In this document: piece by piece, positions 1-6,071 of the stretch
Position numbering within the stretch: the stretch's first letter is position 1
Layout of the letters: each line of letters opens with the position of its first letter
Source of the DNA: Lachnospiraceae bacterium UBA1760
Lineage (GTDB): Bacteria > Bacillota > Clostridia > Lachnospirales > Lachnospiraceae
NCBI GenBank assembly: GCA_002314775.1
Contig: DCHE01000093.1
Location: 309 to 6,379, forward strand
Reading direction: 5' to 3'
Length of the DNA stretch: 6,071 nt
Made by a program: the position numbers and the translations under genes
Notes under the pieces: generated by a model
Database searches by the model: none
The model's input: only the letters and a program-made list of their open reading frames with translations
Told to the model about the DNA's origin: nothing

Positions 1-1
1 G

Positions 2-904
2 GGCTTTGTTCTTTCTCTCATTTGGTTTACCGTTTGTATGATTATATCAAATATGCTGATATACAGAGTTATGAAAAATACTGCTGAGGTTGTTGAAGAT
101 ATAAGCAAGGCCACAAAGCAGGTGGCAAAGGGTGATTTTACTGTAAGACTTGAGAACAAGAAAATTAAAGATATGGATATGATAGATGAATTGTATCAGG
201 ACTTTAATCACATGGTTAAGGAGCTAGGAACAATCGAGACACTGCAAAATGGATTTGTAGCAGATGTATCTCACGAGTTTAAAACTCCAATATCTGCAAT
301 TGAAGGCTATGCAATGCTATTGCAGGACGAATCGCTTCCTGAGCCTGAAAAGAAGGAATATATAAACAATATCATTTATAACTCAAAGAGGCTTTCCAGC
401 CTGACAGGAAACATTCTTATGCTGTCAAAGCTTGAGAACTCTGCAGTAAAGGTAAATAACCTTAAATTCAGTCTGGATGAGCAGATTAGAAGGATAATTC
501 TAAATTTCGAGGAGCAGTGGAGTAAGAAGAATCTCGAGTTAGATATTGACTTAGACCAGGTCAATTATTACGGAGATGAGGATTTACTTTATCATGTGTG
601 GCTCAATCTTATTTCCAATGCAATTAAGTTTTCAAAAAATGATGGATTATTAAGAATTAAGCTTATTGACAATAAGTATAATATTGTATTCTCTATTGAG
701 GATAGTGGTGTTGGTATGGACGAGGAGACTATGAAGAGGATGTTCGAAAAGTTCTATCAGAGTGATTCGTCGAGAGCAGAGGAGGGAAATGGACTCGGTC
801 TTGCTCTGGTTAAAAAGGTTCTTGATATCTGCAGTGGAAGTATAGAGGCAACCAGTAAGCCGGAAGAAGGAACTAAGTTTACTGTTACACTTAAAATTGT
901 GTAG
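2..904 (+). CDS. Sensor histidine kinase, 3' part (5' end outside window)
   Basis: This is the cytoplasmic part of a membrane-bound two-component sensor kinase. It autophosphorylates on histidine with ATP and passes the phosphate to a response regulator. The frame is open from base 2, so the gene starts upstream; the ATG at 38 lies inside a transmembrane helix and is not the true start. In order: a hydrophobic helix (about 2-75), a HAMP linker (about 75-240), and a HisKA H-box SHEFKTP with the phospho-acceptor His codon at 272-274. The HATPase_c domain follows, with the N-box (LNLISNAIKFS, around 605-637), G1 box DSGVG (701-715), F-box FEKFY (about 743-757) and G2 box GNGLGLAL (785-808). The stop is TAG at 902-904, and all catalytic motifs are intact. 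The extracellular sensor and the partner regulator are not visible, though the regulator is often encoded just upstream in such pairs. The signal sensed cannot be inferred. Confidence 0.95.
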   Translation, partial: GFVLSLIWFTVCMIISNMLIYRVMKNTAEVVEDISKATKQVAKGDFTVRLENKKIKDMDMIDELYQDFNHMVKELGTIETLQNGFVADVSHEFKTPISAIEGYAMLLQDESLPEPEKKEYINNIIYNSKRLSSLTGNILMLSKLENSAVKVNNLKFSLDEQIRRIILNFEEQWSKKNLELDIDLDQVNYYGDEDLLYHVWLNLISNAIKFSKNDGLLRIKLIDNKYNIVFSIEDSGVGMDEETMKRMFEKFYQSDSSRAEEGNGLGLALVKKVLDICSGSIEATSKPEEGTKFTVTLKIV

Positions 905-957
905 ATAAACAGGAATACAGACACATAGTAACATAGTTTATAAAAATATAGATACAT

Positions 958-1003
958 AGATAAATGCACCGTGATAGTATATGACATCACGGTGCATTTA
1001 TCT
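958..1003 (+). terminator. Probable rho-independent terminator of the histidine kinase gene
   Basis: A perfect 18-bp inverted repeat occupies 958-975 and 986-1003, with a 10-base loop (976-985). The GC-rich core is GCACCGTGAT/ATCACGGTGC. The outer part pairs an A-rich left side with a U-rich right side (ATTTATCT), as in many clostridial terminators. The U tract after the stem is weak (TTGTATAA), so termination efficiency is uncertain. It lies 53 bases after the kinase stop and before the lepA leader, which suits a boundary between transcription units. On the minus strand the stem is also followed by a T-rich stretch, so it could work in both directions, but no minus-strand gene ends here. Confidence 0.75.
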
Positions 1004-1020
1004 TGTATAAGAAATGATTT

Positions 1021-1048
1021 TTGTTGTGCAACATATAAGCTTTATGAT
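1021..1048 (+). promoter_or_regulatory. Weak candidate promoter upstream of lepA (distal)
   Basis: A possible -10 box TATGAT (1043-1048, five of six consensus bases) follows a poor -35 TTGTTG (1021-1026) with a 16-base spacer. It sits just after the presumed terminator, and lepA needs a promoter somewhere in 1004-1154. The evidence is consensus matching only, in AT-rich DNA where chance matches are common. Confidence 0.3.
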
Positions 1049-1091
1049 ATACTTATTCTGATTTTTTAGGCGCTGCTATAAGGAAATGCAA

Positions 1092-1097
1092 TATAAT
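1092..1097 (+). promoter_or_regulatory. Candidate -10 box for lepA (proximal)
   Basis: A perfect TATAAT lies 57 bases before the lepA start codon. No recognisable -35 is found 16-18 bases upstream (the DNA there reads GGCGCT), and there is no TGn extension. It is an alternative to the distal candidate at 1021-1048. The two cannot be ranked from sequence alone. Confidence 0.3.
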
Positions 1098-1141
1098 GTA
1101 CAGCGTATAGTTAATAATAATGGATAGTAAACCTATAAAAG

Positions 1142-1147
1142 AAAGGA
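1142..1147 (+). promoter_or_regulatory. lepA ribosome binding site
   Basis: AAAGGA lies 7 bases before the ATG at 1155. It supports that start, which also gives the expected LepA N-terminus a few residues ahead of the G1 GTPase region. Confidence 0.75.
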
Positions 1148-1154
1148 TTTATAA

Positions 1155-2969
1155 ATGGCACATTTAGATCAAAATAAGATTAGAAATTTCTGCATCATCG
1201 CACACATTGATCATGGTAAGTCGACACTGGCAGACAGAATAATAGAAAAGACCGGACTCCTCACCCAAAGAGAGATGCAGGAGCAGGTGCTTGACAATAT
1301 GGATATTGAGAGAGAGCGTGGTATCACAATCAAGTCTCAGGCTGTAAGAATAATCTACAAGGCCAATGATGGAGAGGAATATATATTCAACCTTATTGAT
1401 ACTCCTGGTCATGTAGATTTCAACTATGAGGTTTCAAGAAGCCTTGCTGCCTGCGAGGGTGCGGTACTTGTTGTTGATGCTGCACAGGGAATTGAGGCAC
1501 AGACTCTTGCGAACGTTTATCTTGCGCTTGAGCATGACCTTGAGATTATTCCGGTTATCAATAAGATTGACCTTCCATCAGCTGAGCCTGACAGAGTTAA
1601 AAATGAAATTGAGGATGTAATCGGAATTGAAGCAATGGATGCGCCTCTTATCTCAGCAAAAAATGGTATTAATATCGAGGATGTTCTCGAGGCAATTGTA
1701 AATAAGGTTCCAGCTCCGACAGGTGATCCTGAGGGTCCATTTAGTGCGCTTATTTTTGACAGCTTATACGATTCCTACAAGGGTGTTATCATTTTCTGCC
1801 GTGTATTTGACGGCTGCTGTAAGAAGGGTACGAGAATTAAGATGATGGCTACAGGCGCTGAGGCCGATGTAGTTGAGGTTGGAATATTTGGTGCAGGCCA
1901 GTTCATCCCATGTGATGAGATTTCAGCAGGAATGGTTGGATATATCACTGCCAGCTTAAAGAATGTAAGAGATACAACTGTGGGTGATACTGTGACAGAT
2001 GCAAACAATCCATGCAAGGAAGCCCTTCCTGGATATAAGAAGGTTAATCCTATGGTTTACTGTGGTCTTTACCCGGCAGATGGTGCAAAGTATCCAGACC
2101 TTAGAGATGCACTCGAAAAATTACAGTTAAATGACGCAGCACTTTCCTTTGAGCCAGAGACATCAATCGCTCTTGGTTTTGGATTTAGATGCGGCTTCCT
2201 TGGACTTCTTCATCTTGAAATTATTCAGGAGAGACTAGAGAGAGAATATAACTTAGACCTCGTGACTACCGCACCAGGTGTAGTTTATAAAGTTCACAAA
2301 ACAAATGGTGAGGTTATCTCGCTTACCAATCCGTCAAATCTTCCAGACCCTTCAGAGGTTGATTATATGGAGGAGCCATTTGTATCAGCAGAGATTATGG
2401 TTACAACGGATTATGTGGGAGCTATAATGCAGCTTTGCCAGGAGAGACGAGGAGTTTATCTTGGGATGGAATATATGGAACAGACAAGAGCACTATTAAA
2501 GTATGATCTTCCTTTAAATGAAATTATTTATGATTTCTTTGATGCTCTTAAGTCTCGTTCACGAGGCTATGCAAGCTTTGATTATGAGCTTAAGGAGTAT
2601 GTAAAATCAGATCTTGTTAAGCTTGATATTTTGATAAATCATGAGGAAGTGGATGCACTTTCATTTATTGTTCATTCGGAGACTGCCTATGAGAGAGGCA
2701 GGAAGATGTGTGAGAAGCTCAAGGTTGAGATTCCAAGACATCTGTTCGAGATTCCGATACAGGCAGCAGTTGGTGGAAAGATAATTGCAAGAGAAACTGT
2801 TAAGGCGATGAGGAAGGACGTTCTTGCCAAGTGCTATGGTGGTGATATTTCCAGAAAGAGAAAGCTTCTTGAGAAACAGAAGGAAGGAAAGAAACGTATG
2901 AGACAGGTTGGAAATGTTGAGATACCACAGAAGGCATTTATGAGTGTTCTTAAGTTAGATGAGGAGTAA
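1155..2969 (+). CDS. lepA: Elongation factor 4 (LepA), ribosome-associated translational GTPase
   Basis: LepA (EF4) is a cytoplasmic GTPase related to EF-G. It binds the ribosome and has been linked to back-translocation and to ribosome assembly; it is usually non-essential. The 604-residue product has the usual family length. GTPase motifs are visible: G1 AHIDHGKS (residues 16-23), G2 region RGITIK (55-60), G3 DTPGHVD (82-88), G4 NKID (136-139) and G5 SAK (167-169). After the EF-G-like domains comes the LepA-specific C-terminal domain with CYGGDISRKRK (560-570) and the conserved NVEIPQKAF near the end, which separates it from EF-G and TypA/BipA. The gene has a good Shine-Dalgarno site. It ends 2 bases before hemW, so the two are almost certainly co-transcribed. 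Nothing is truncated or missing. Confidence 0.98.
   Translation: MAHLDQNKIRNFCIIAHIDHGKSTLADRIIEKTGLLTQREMQEQVLDNMDIERERGITIKSQAVRIIYKANDGEEYIFNLIDTPGHVDFNYEVSRSLAACEGAVLVVDAAQGIEAQTLANVYLALEHDLEIIPVINKIDLPSAEPDRVKNEIEDVIGIEAMDAPLISAKNGINIEDVLEAIVNKVPAPTGDPEGPFSALIFDSLYDSYKGVIIFCRVFDGCCKKGTRIKMMATGAEADVVEVGIFGAGQFIPCDEISAGMVGYITASLKNVRDTTVGDTVTDANNPCKEALPGYKKVNPMVYCGLYPADGAKYPDLRDALEKLQLNDAALSFEPETSIALGFGFRCGFLGLLHLEIIQERLEREYNLDLVTTAPGVVYKVHKTNGEVISLTNPSNLPDPSEVDYMEEPFVSAEIMVTTDYVGAIMQLCQERRGVYLGMEYMEQTRALLKYDLPLNEIIYDFFDALKSRSRGYASFDYELKEYVKSDLVKLDILINHEEVDALSFIVHSETAYERGRKMCEKLKVEIPRHLFEIPIQAAVGGKIIARETVKAMRKDVLAKCYGGDISRKRKLLEKQKEGKKRMRQVGNVEIPQKAFMSVLKLDEE
2961..2966 (+). promoter_or_regulatory. 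hemW ribosome binding site inside the lepA 3' end
   Basis: GAGGAG lies 5 bases before the GTG start at 2972. The same bases are the last two Glu codons of lepA, just before its TAA. The site fixes the GTG start and suggests that hemW translation depends partly on ribosomes finishing lepA. Confidence 0.8.
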
Positions 2970-2971
2970 AG

Positions 2972-4171
2972 GTGAAAAAGAATTTAGGCATATATGTACA
3001 TATTCCATTTTGTGCGAAGAAATGCAAATACTGCGATTTTTTGTCCTCAGATAAGGATAGCTATGGGACTCAGCTAAGATATATGGAGGCAATCTGCCAG
3101 GAGATTAGACTGTATAAGGCGGTTTCTGACAGATATATCGTAAGAACTATATTTATCGGTGGTGGAACTCCGTCACTTGTGGATGAGAACCTTATTCAGA
3201 ATATTCTGACAGAGATTCGAAGCACCTTTGAGATGGACAGATTTCCGGAGATAACAATAGAGGCGAATCCGGGAACAATTATGTATCAAAAGCTCCTTGC
3301 ATACAGGTCAATGGGAATAAACAGAATCTCCATAGGACTTCAGTCAGCAGACGACAAAATCCTGTCGAAGGTTGGAAGAATTCATAATTTTGACCAGTTT
3401 GTTGCAGGCTATACCTCTGCGAGAAGAGCAGGCTTTAAAAACATAAATGTAGACATTATGGCAAGTCTTCCCGGACAGGATATTCATTCCTATGTAGATA
3501 CACTTACCAGAGTAATTGAATATGAGCCAGAGCACATTTCTGCTTACTCACTTACCGTAGAAGAGGGAACACCACTGAGCTGTGACAATAGGCTTCTTTC
3601 GGAGATTCCGGACGAGGAAACTGACAGAAGAATGTATTCTCTTACTAAGAAGGTTCTTGGCGCAAATGGCTTCAATAGATATGAATTTTCAAACTATTCA
3701 AAGCCAGGCTATGAATGCAGGCATAACATTACCTACTGGACAGGCGGTGAATATATCGGATTTGGAATCGGTGCTTCATCATATTTTCAGGGTAAGAGAT
3801 TCAGCAATATTAGAAATATTCACGAATATACCCAGAAGCTAGAGGAGACTCAGATGGAGATTGTTAACACTGATAATATCGGAAGACTTTATGAAACGGT
3901 TACTGGCAATCTGAGGGTTAATGTGGAACCGATGTACATAGACAGAAGGATGGAAGAGTTTATGTTCCTTGGCCTAAGGATGGTAAAGGGGATTGACAGA
4001 AGAGAGTTCTACAGACAGTTTAACAGAGATATTTATGATGTGTATGGACCTACTATCAACAAATATATCTACGAGGGCTTTATGGAAACAGATGGAACCT
4101 TTGTTAAGCTGACTGACTCGGGAATAGATGTAAGCAACTATATTTTGAGTGATTTTATCCTAGATAAGTGA
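2972..4171 (+). CDS. hemW: HemW-type radical SAM protein (heme chaperone family)
   Basis: This is a radical SAM protein of the HemN/HemW superfamily, 399 residues. HemW proteins bind heme and are proposed to deliver it to target proteins; they are often annotated as oxygen-independent coproporphyrinogen III oxidase. The 4Fe-4S motif is C14-x3-C18-x2-C21 followed by D-F, so the fourth cysteine of true HemN (CX3CX2CXC) is absent. The motif HNITYW (251-256) matches the HemW HNxxYW heme-binding signature. Other marks are YVHIPF (8-13), GGGTPS (63-68), IEANPGT (96-102), RISIGLQS (118-125) and a HemN_C-like C-terminal region (about 327-385). The start is GTG, supported by the upstream GAGGAG and by family N-termini, which begin close to the first cysteine. 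Residues about 295-325 look longer than in the HemW proteins I recall. No GC-rich terminator follows the gene. Confidence 0.93.
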   Translation: MKKNLGIYVHIPFCAKKCKYCDFLSSDKDSYGTQLRYMEAICQEIRLYKAVSDRYIVRTIFIGGGTPSLVDENLIQNILTEIRSTFEMDRFPEITIEANPGTIMYQKLLAYRSMGINRISIGLQSADDKILSKVGRIHNFDQFVAGYTSARRAGFKNINVDIMASLPGQDIHSYVDTLTRVIEYEPEHISAYSLTVEEGTPLSCDNRLLSEIPDEETDRRMYSLTKKVLGANGFNRYEFSNYSKPGYECRHNITYWTGGEYIGFGIGASSYFQGKRFSNIRNIHEYTQKLEETQMEIVNTDNIGRLYETVTGNLRVNVEPMYIDRRMEEFMFLGLRMVKGIDRREFYRQFNRDIYDVYGPTINKYIYEGFMETDGTFVKLTDSGIDVSNYILSDFILDK

Positions 4172-4240
4172 TGAAAAGCTATTTTATATACAATATATAG
4201 GAAAAATGTTCAATTTTCATAAATAATTCACAAATATTTC

Positions 4241-4269
4241 TTGACATTAGCTAGGTACAATGCTACATT
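4241..4269 (+). promoter_or_regulatory. Sigma-A-type promoter of the hrcA heat-shock operon
   Basis: A perfect -35 TTGACA (4241-4246) is separated by 17 bases from -10 TACATT (4264-4269, four of six). The -10 is preceded by TG at 4261-4262, giving an extended -10 (TGnTACATT). Transcription would start near 4276-4277, a few bases before the CIRCE operator. The operator would then lie at the very start of the transcript, as usual for HrcA-controlled operons using the vegetative sigma factor. TACAAT at 4256-4261 is a better -10 by itself, but its spacing to this -35 is wrong. Confidence 0.8.
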
Positions 4270-4280
4270 TAATATTGTAA

Positions 4281-4307
4281 TTAGCACTCGGAATTAATGA
4301 GTGCTAA
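4281..4307 (+). promoter_or_regulatory. CIRCE operator (HrcA binding site)
   Basis: This is a perfect inverted repeat, TTAGCACTC (4281-4289), 9-base spacer (4290-4298), GAGTGCTAA (4299-4307). It matches the canonical CIRCE consensus with no mismatch. HrcA dimers bind it to repress the operon. In Bacillus subtilis the GroE chaperonin keeps HrcA active, so unfolded protein relieves repression. The site lies directly downstream of the predicted transcription start and 37 bases before the preferred hrcA start codon, giving autoregulation. Confidence 0.98.
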
Positions 4308-4332
4308 TAAACACTGACAAATGAAACAGAAT

Positions 4333-4341
4333 GGATGTGAT
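4333..4341 (+). promoter_or_regulatory. hrcA ribosome binding site that decides the start
   Basis: GGATGTGAT matches the extended Shine-Dalgarno GGAGGTGAT at eight of nine bases and ends 3 bases before the ATG at 4345. No purine-rich site precedes the in-frame upstream ATG at 4321, which is only 13 bases after CIRCE. This favours 4345 as the start. Confidence 0.75.
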
Positions 4342-4344
4342 AGC

Positions 4345-5406
4345 ATGCAGCTTGATGACGCGCTTGATGAGCGTAAGATCAGGATTCTGAAGGCTATCGT
4401 TGCTAACTACCTTGAAACTGGAGAGCCGGTTGGCTCAAGAACCATTTCAAAGTACACAGACCTTAATTTAAGCTCGGCTACGATTAGAAATGAGATGGCA
4501 GACTTAGAGGAGCTTGGATATATTGTTCAGCCACATACCTCGGCAGGACGAATACCATCCGATAAGGGCTACAGATTCTACGTAGACAAGATGCTTGAAG
4601 AGAAGGAGGAGGCTGAGATTGAGAAGGGTTCCCTTCTTGAGAGAGTTGACAGGCTTGAGACACTTCTTAAGCAGGTTGCCAAGGTTCTCGCCACAAACAC
4701 ACAGTACGCAACCATGGTTTCGGCACCAAAGTATCAGAACAAACAGGTTAAGTTCATACAGCTTTCACAGGTGAGTGAATTCCAGCTTGTAGCCGTTATC
4801 GTAGTTGATGGCAACGTAGTAAAGAACCAGCTGATCAGAGTAAACAGAGCACTTAGTAATGAAGAAGTATTAAAATTTAATATTTTGCTTAATACGTTTT
4901 TACAGGGTGCATCACTGCAGGATATCAATCTTGAGATGATGCAGACCATGAAGAAACAGGCTGGTGAGTATGCTGATATTCTTGAGGCTATCTTCTCAGG
5001 AATAATTGAGGCGATTCATCAGGCGGAGGAACTTGAGATATACACCAGTGGTGCTACCAATATCTTAAAGTACCAGGAGCTTGGAGATGTTCAGAGGACA
5101 AGTGCATTGCTTGAGACACTCGGGGACAAGGAAGAGCTTTCACAGCTTATGGATGAGTCACTAAAGACTCACGACAAGGAGCATGGAATTCAGGTTTACA
5201 TCGGTGACGAGTCGCCAGTGAAGAATATGAAGGACTGCTCGATAGTAACAGCAACCTATGAGCTTGCTGAGGGGGCCAAGGGTACGATAGGTATCATCGG
5301 TCCTAAGAGAATGGATTACAAGAAGGTTGTCAGTACGCTGAAGAATCTTACTGATGAGCTTGATGTTATATTTAATAAAAAAGAAGATAAAAGAGGTGAA
5401 GATTGA
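4345..5406 (+). CDS. hrcA: Heat-inducible transcription repressor HrcA
   Basis: HrcA is the DNA-binding repressor of class I heat-shock genes and acts on CIRCE, which is present just upstream. From the ATG at 4345 the protein has 353 residues, close to the usual 340-350. The N-terminal winged helix holds ETGEPVGSRT (about 24-33), then SSATIRNEMADLEELGYI (43-60) and the family signature HTSAGRIPSDKGYRFYVD (64-81). A charged, probably helical stretch follows (about 82-118), then the dimerisation/inserted domain. The C-terminal block includes GTIGIIGPKRMDY (313-325). The upstream in-frame ATG at 4321 would add eight residues (MKQNGCDS) but has no ribosome binding site. The TGA stop overlaps the grpE ATG by one base, so the genes are probably translationally coupled. 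The gene is autoregulated through CIRCE. Confidence 0.97.
   Translation: MQLDDALDERKIRILKAIVANYLETGEPVGSRTISKYTDLNLSSATIRNEMADLEELGYIVQPHTSAGRIPSDKGYRFYVDKMLEEKEEAEIEKGSLLERVDRLETLLKQVAKVLATNTQYATMVSAPKYQNKQVKFIQLSQVSEFQLVAVIVVDGNVVKNQLIRVNRALSNEEVLKFNILLNTFLQGASLQDINLEMMQTMKKQAGEYADILEAIFSGIIEAIHQAEELEIYTSGATNILKYQELGDVQRTSALLETLGDKEELSQLMDESLKTHDKEHGIQVYIGDESPVKNMKDCSIVTATYELAEGAKGTIGIIGPKRMDYKKVVSTLKNLTDELDVIFNKKEDKRGED
5392..5399 (+). promoter_or_regulatory. grpE ribosome binding site inside the hrcA 3' end
   Basis: AGAGGTGA lies 6 bases before the ATG at 5406 and is encoded within the last hrcA codons (tail KRGED). The spacing favours ATG 5406 over the TTG at 5403, which would leave only 3 bases. 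Confidence 0.85.
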
Positions 5407-6068
5407 TGGCAGAGCAGAGCATGGACGAAATTCTTCAGGCGCTGAAGGAAGAGAAGGATGGAGAGAGTCTTCCAAGGGAGATGGAAGTAAAGGTTGATAA
5501 TACTATCAACGAAGGTACCGATGTTTCTATTACTGAAGAAAAGAATGTTCCACCTGAGAAGGCTGAGGAAGAAAGACCAAAGCCAGTTCCAAAGTCTAAT
5601 AGAAGAGGAAGCAAGGCTCTTATGCAGGAGCTTGAGAAGACTAAGGAGCTTGCTGAGGAGAATAAAGATAAGTATCAGAGACTTCTTGCTGAGTTCGATA
5701 ATATGAGACAGCGTAATGACAAAGAGAATAAGAAGATGTACGATTACGGCGCAAAGGCTGTTCTCGAGAAGCTTCTTCCAGTTGTTGATAATCTTGAGAG
5801 AGCACTCGCTCTTGTTCCTGAAGAAGAGAAGGGACCATTTGAGGAGGGTGTTGAGAAGATTTACAAGCAGCTTATGGATTCATTTGCAGGTCTTGGTGTT
5901 GAGCCTATGGAGGCAGCAGGCAAGGAATTCGATGCAAACTTCCACAACGCAGTTATCCATGTAGAGGATGAAAACTACGGAGACAACACAATTGTTGAGG
6001 AGATGCAGAAGGGTTATATGTATAAGGACCAGGTGCTTAGACACAGTATGGTTAAGGTAGCTAATTAG
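5406..6068 (+). CDS. grpE: GrpE, nucleotide exchange factor of the DnaK chaperone
   Basis: GrpE is a cytoplasmic homodimer that releases ADP from DnaK (Hsp70) and so drives its substrate cycle with DnaJ. The product has 220 residues and is complete (TAG 6066-6068). Residues about 1-65 are acidic and low in complexity, as expected for the disordered N-terminus. A long coiled-coil helix follows (about 70-113, including LLAEFDNMRQRNDKE), then the helical dimer region (LLPVVDNLERAL, 123-134). The C-terminal beta domain that contacts DnaK comes last. The PROSITE-type GrpE signature is satisfied: FDANFHNAV (175-183), a 19-residue gap, then GYMYKDQVLRHSMVKV (203-218). The gene starts on the hrcA stop (TGATG). 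dnaK is expected immediately downstream but lies outside the window. Confidence 0.97.
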   Translation: MAEQSMDEILQALKEEKDGESLPREMEVKVDNTINEGTDVSITEEKNVPPEKAEEERPKPVPKSNRRGSKALMQELEKTKELAEENKDKYQRLLAEFDNMRQRNDKENKKMYDYGAKAVLEKLLPVVDNLERALALVPEEEKGPFEEGVEKIYKQLMDSFAGLGVEPMEAAGKEFDANFHNAVIHVEDENYGDNTIVEEMQKGYMYKDQVLRHSMVKVAN

Positions 6069-6071
6069 CAG

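Noticed and set aside
923..959. ACATAG repeated at 923-928, 931-936 and 954-959
   Set aside because: The units are six bases, unevenly spaced, and in AT-rich spacer DNA. This is low complexity rather than an array or iteron set.
650..990. Minus-strand open frames over the end of the kinase gene and its terminator
   Set aside because: They are antisense shadows of a clear coding gene, with no ribosome binding sites and no recognisable protein motifs.
1071..1105. CGCTG (1071-1075) and CAGCG (1101-1105) flanking the TATAAT box, a possible operator or leader hairpin
   Set aside because: There are only five pairs with a 25-base loop, which is expected by chance; no longer symmetry extends from it.
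1086..1127. Short frame of 13 codons starting at ATG 1086 in the lepA leader, a possible leader peptide
   Set aside because: The only purine-rich site (AGGA 1081-1084) is one base from the ATG, the codons show no regulatory pattern, and no attenuator hairpin follows.
4256..4261. TACAAT as the -10 box for hrcA
   Set aside because: The spacing to TTGACA is only 9 bases and no other -35 is present; TACATT at 4264 with 17-base spacing and TGn fits better.
1..6071. A search for an undescribed system: mobile element, defence or toxin genes, CRISPR, riboswitch, structured RNA, unknown gene
   Set aside because: All long frames are accounted for by five recognised families in a common clostridial order. 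The two larger gaps (250 and 173 bases) hold a terminator, promoters and CIRCE. No repeats, integrase genes or conserved RNA motifs were seen.

Overview
The window reads as an ordinary chromosomal housekeeping segment from a low-to-moderate GC, Gram-positive anaerobe of the class Clostridia. A Lachnospiraceae-type genome (Butyrivibrio, Roseburia or Eubacterium relatives) is my best guess. The reasons are the gene order lepA-hemW-hrcA-grpE, the perfect CIRCE operator in front of hrcA, Shine-Dalgarno sites of the Firmicutes type, heavy AGA and ATA codon use, and tightly packed co-directional genes. The genus is an inference from style and gene order; no database search was possible.

Layout, all on the + strand. 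Positions 2-904 are the 3' part of a membrane sensor histidine kinase: last transmembrane helix, HAMP, HisKA and HATPase domains. Its sensor region lies outside the window. A perfect 18-bp inverted repeat (958-1003) follows as the probable transcription terminator. The 151 bases from there to lepA hold only weak promoter candidates and the lepA ribosome binding site. lepA (1155-2969, elongation factor 4) is followed after 2 bases by hemW (2972-4171, radical SAM heme chaperone family). The hemW ribosome binding site is formed by the last codons of lepA, so the two are almost certainly one operon.

A 173-base gap (4172-4344) follows. It carries a sigma-A-type promoter with an extended -10 and a perfect CIRCE operator (4281-4307). 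These drive hrcA (best start 4345, ends 5406) and grpE (5406-6068), whose stop and start codons overlap. This is the beginning of the classical HrcA-controlled heat-shock operon. dnaK and dnaJ would be expected just past the right edge, but they are not in the window.

Functionally, the right half is a self-regulated chaperone operon. HrcA binds CIRCE and represses its own operon. GrpE is the nucleotide exchange factor for DnaK. LepA (ribosome-associated GTPase) and HemW are commonly found just upstream in Clostridia without a direct mechanistic link. I found no mobile element, CRISPR array, RNA gene, frameshift or unknown gene, and nothing that supports a previously undescribed system. The findings are refinements (start codons, coding sequence that doubles as a regulatory site, possible read-through into the heat-shock operon, and a likely misannotation trap in hemW).
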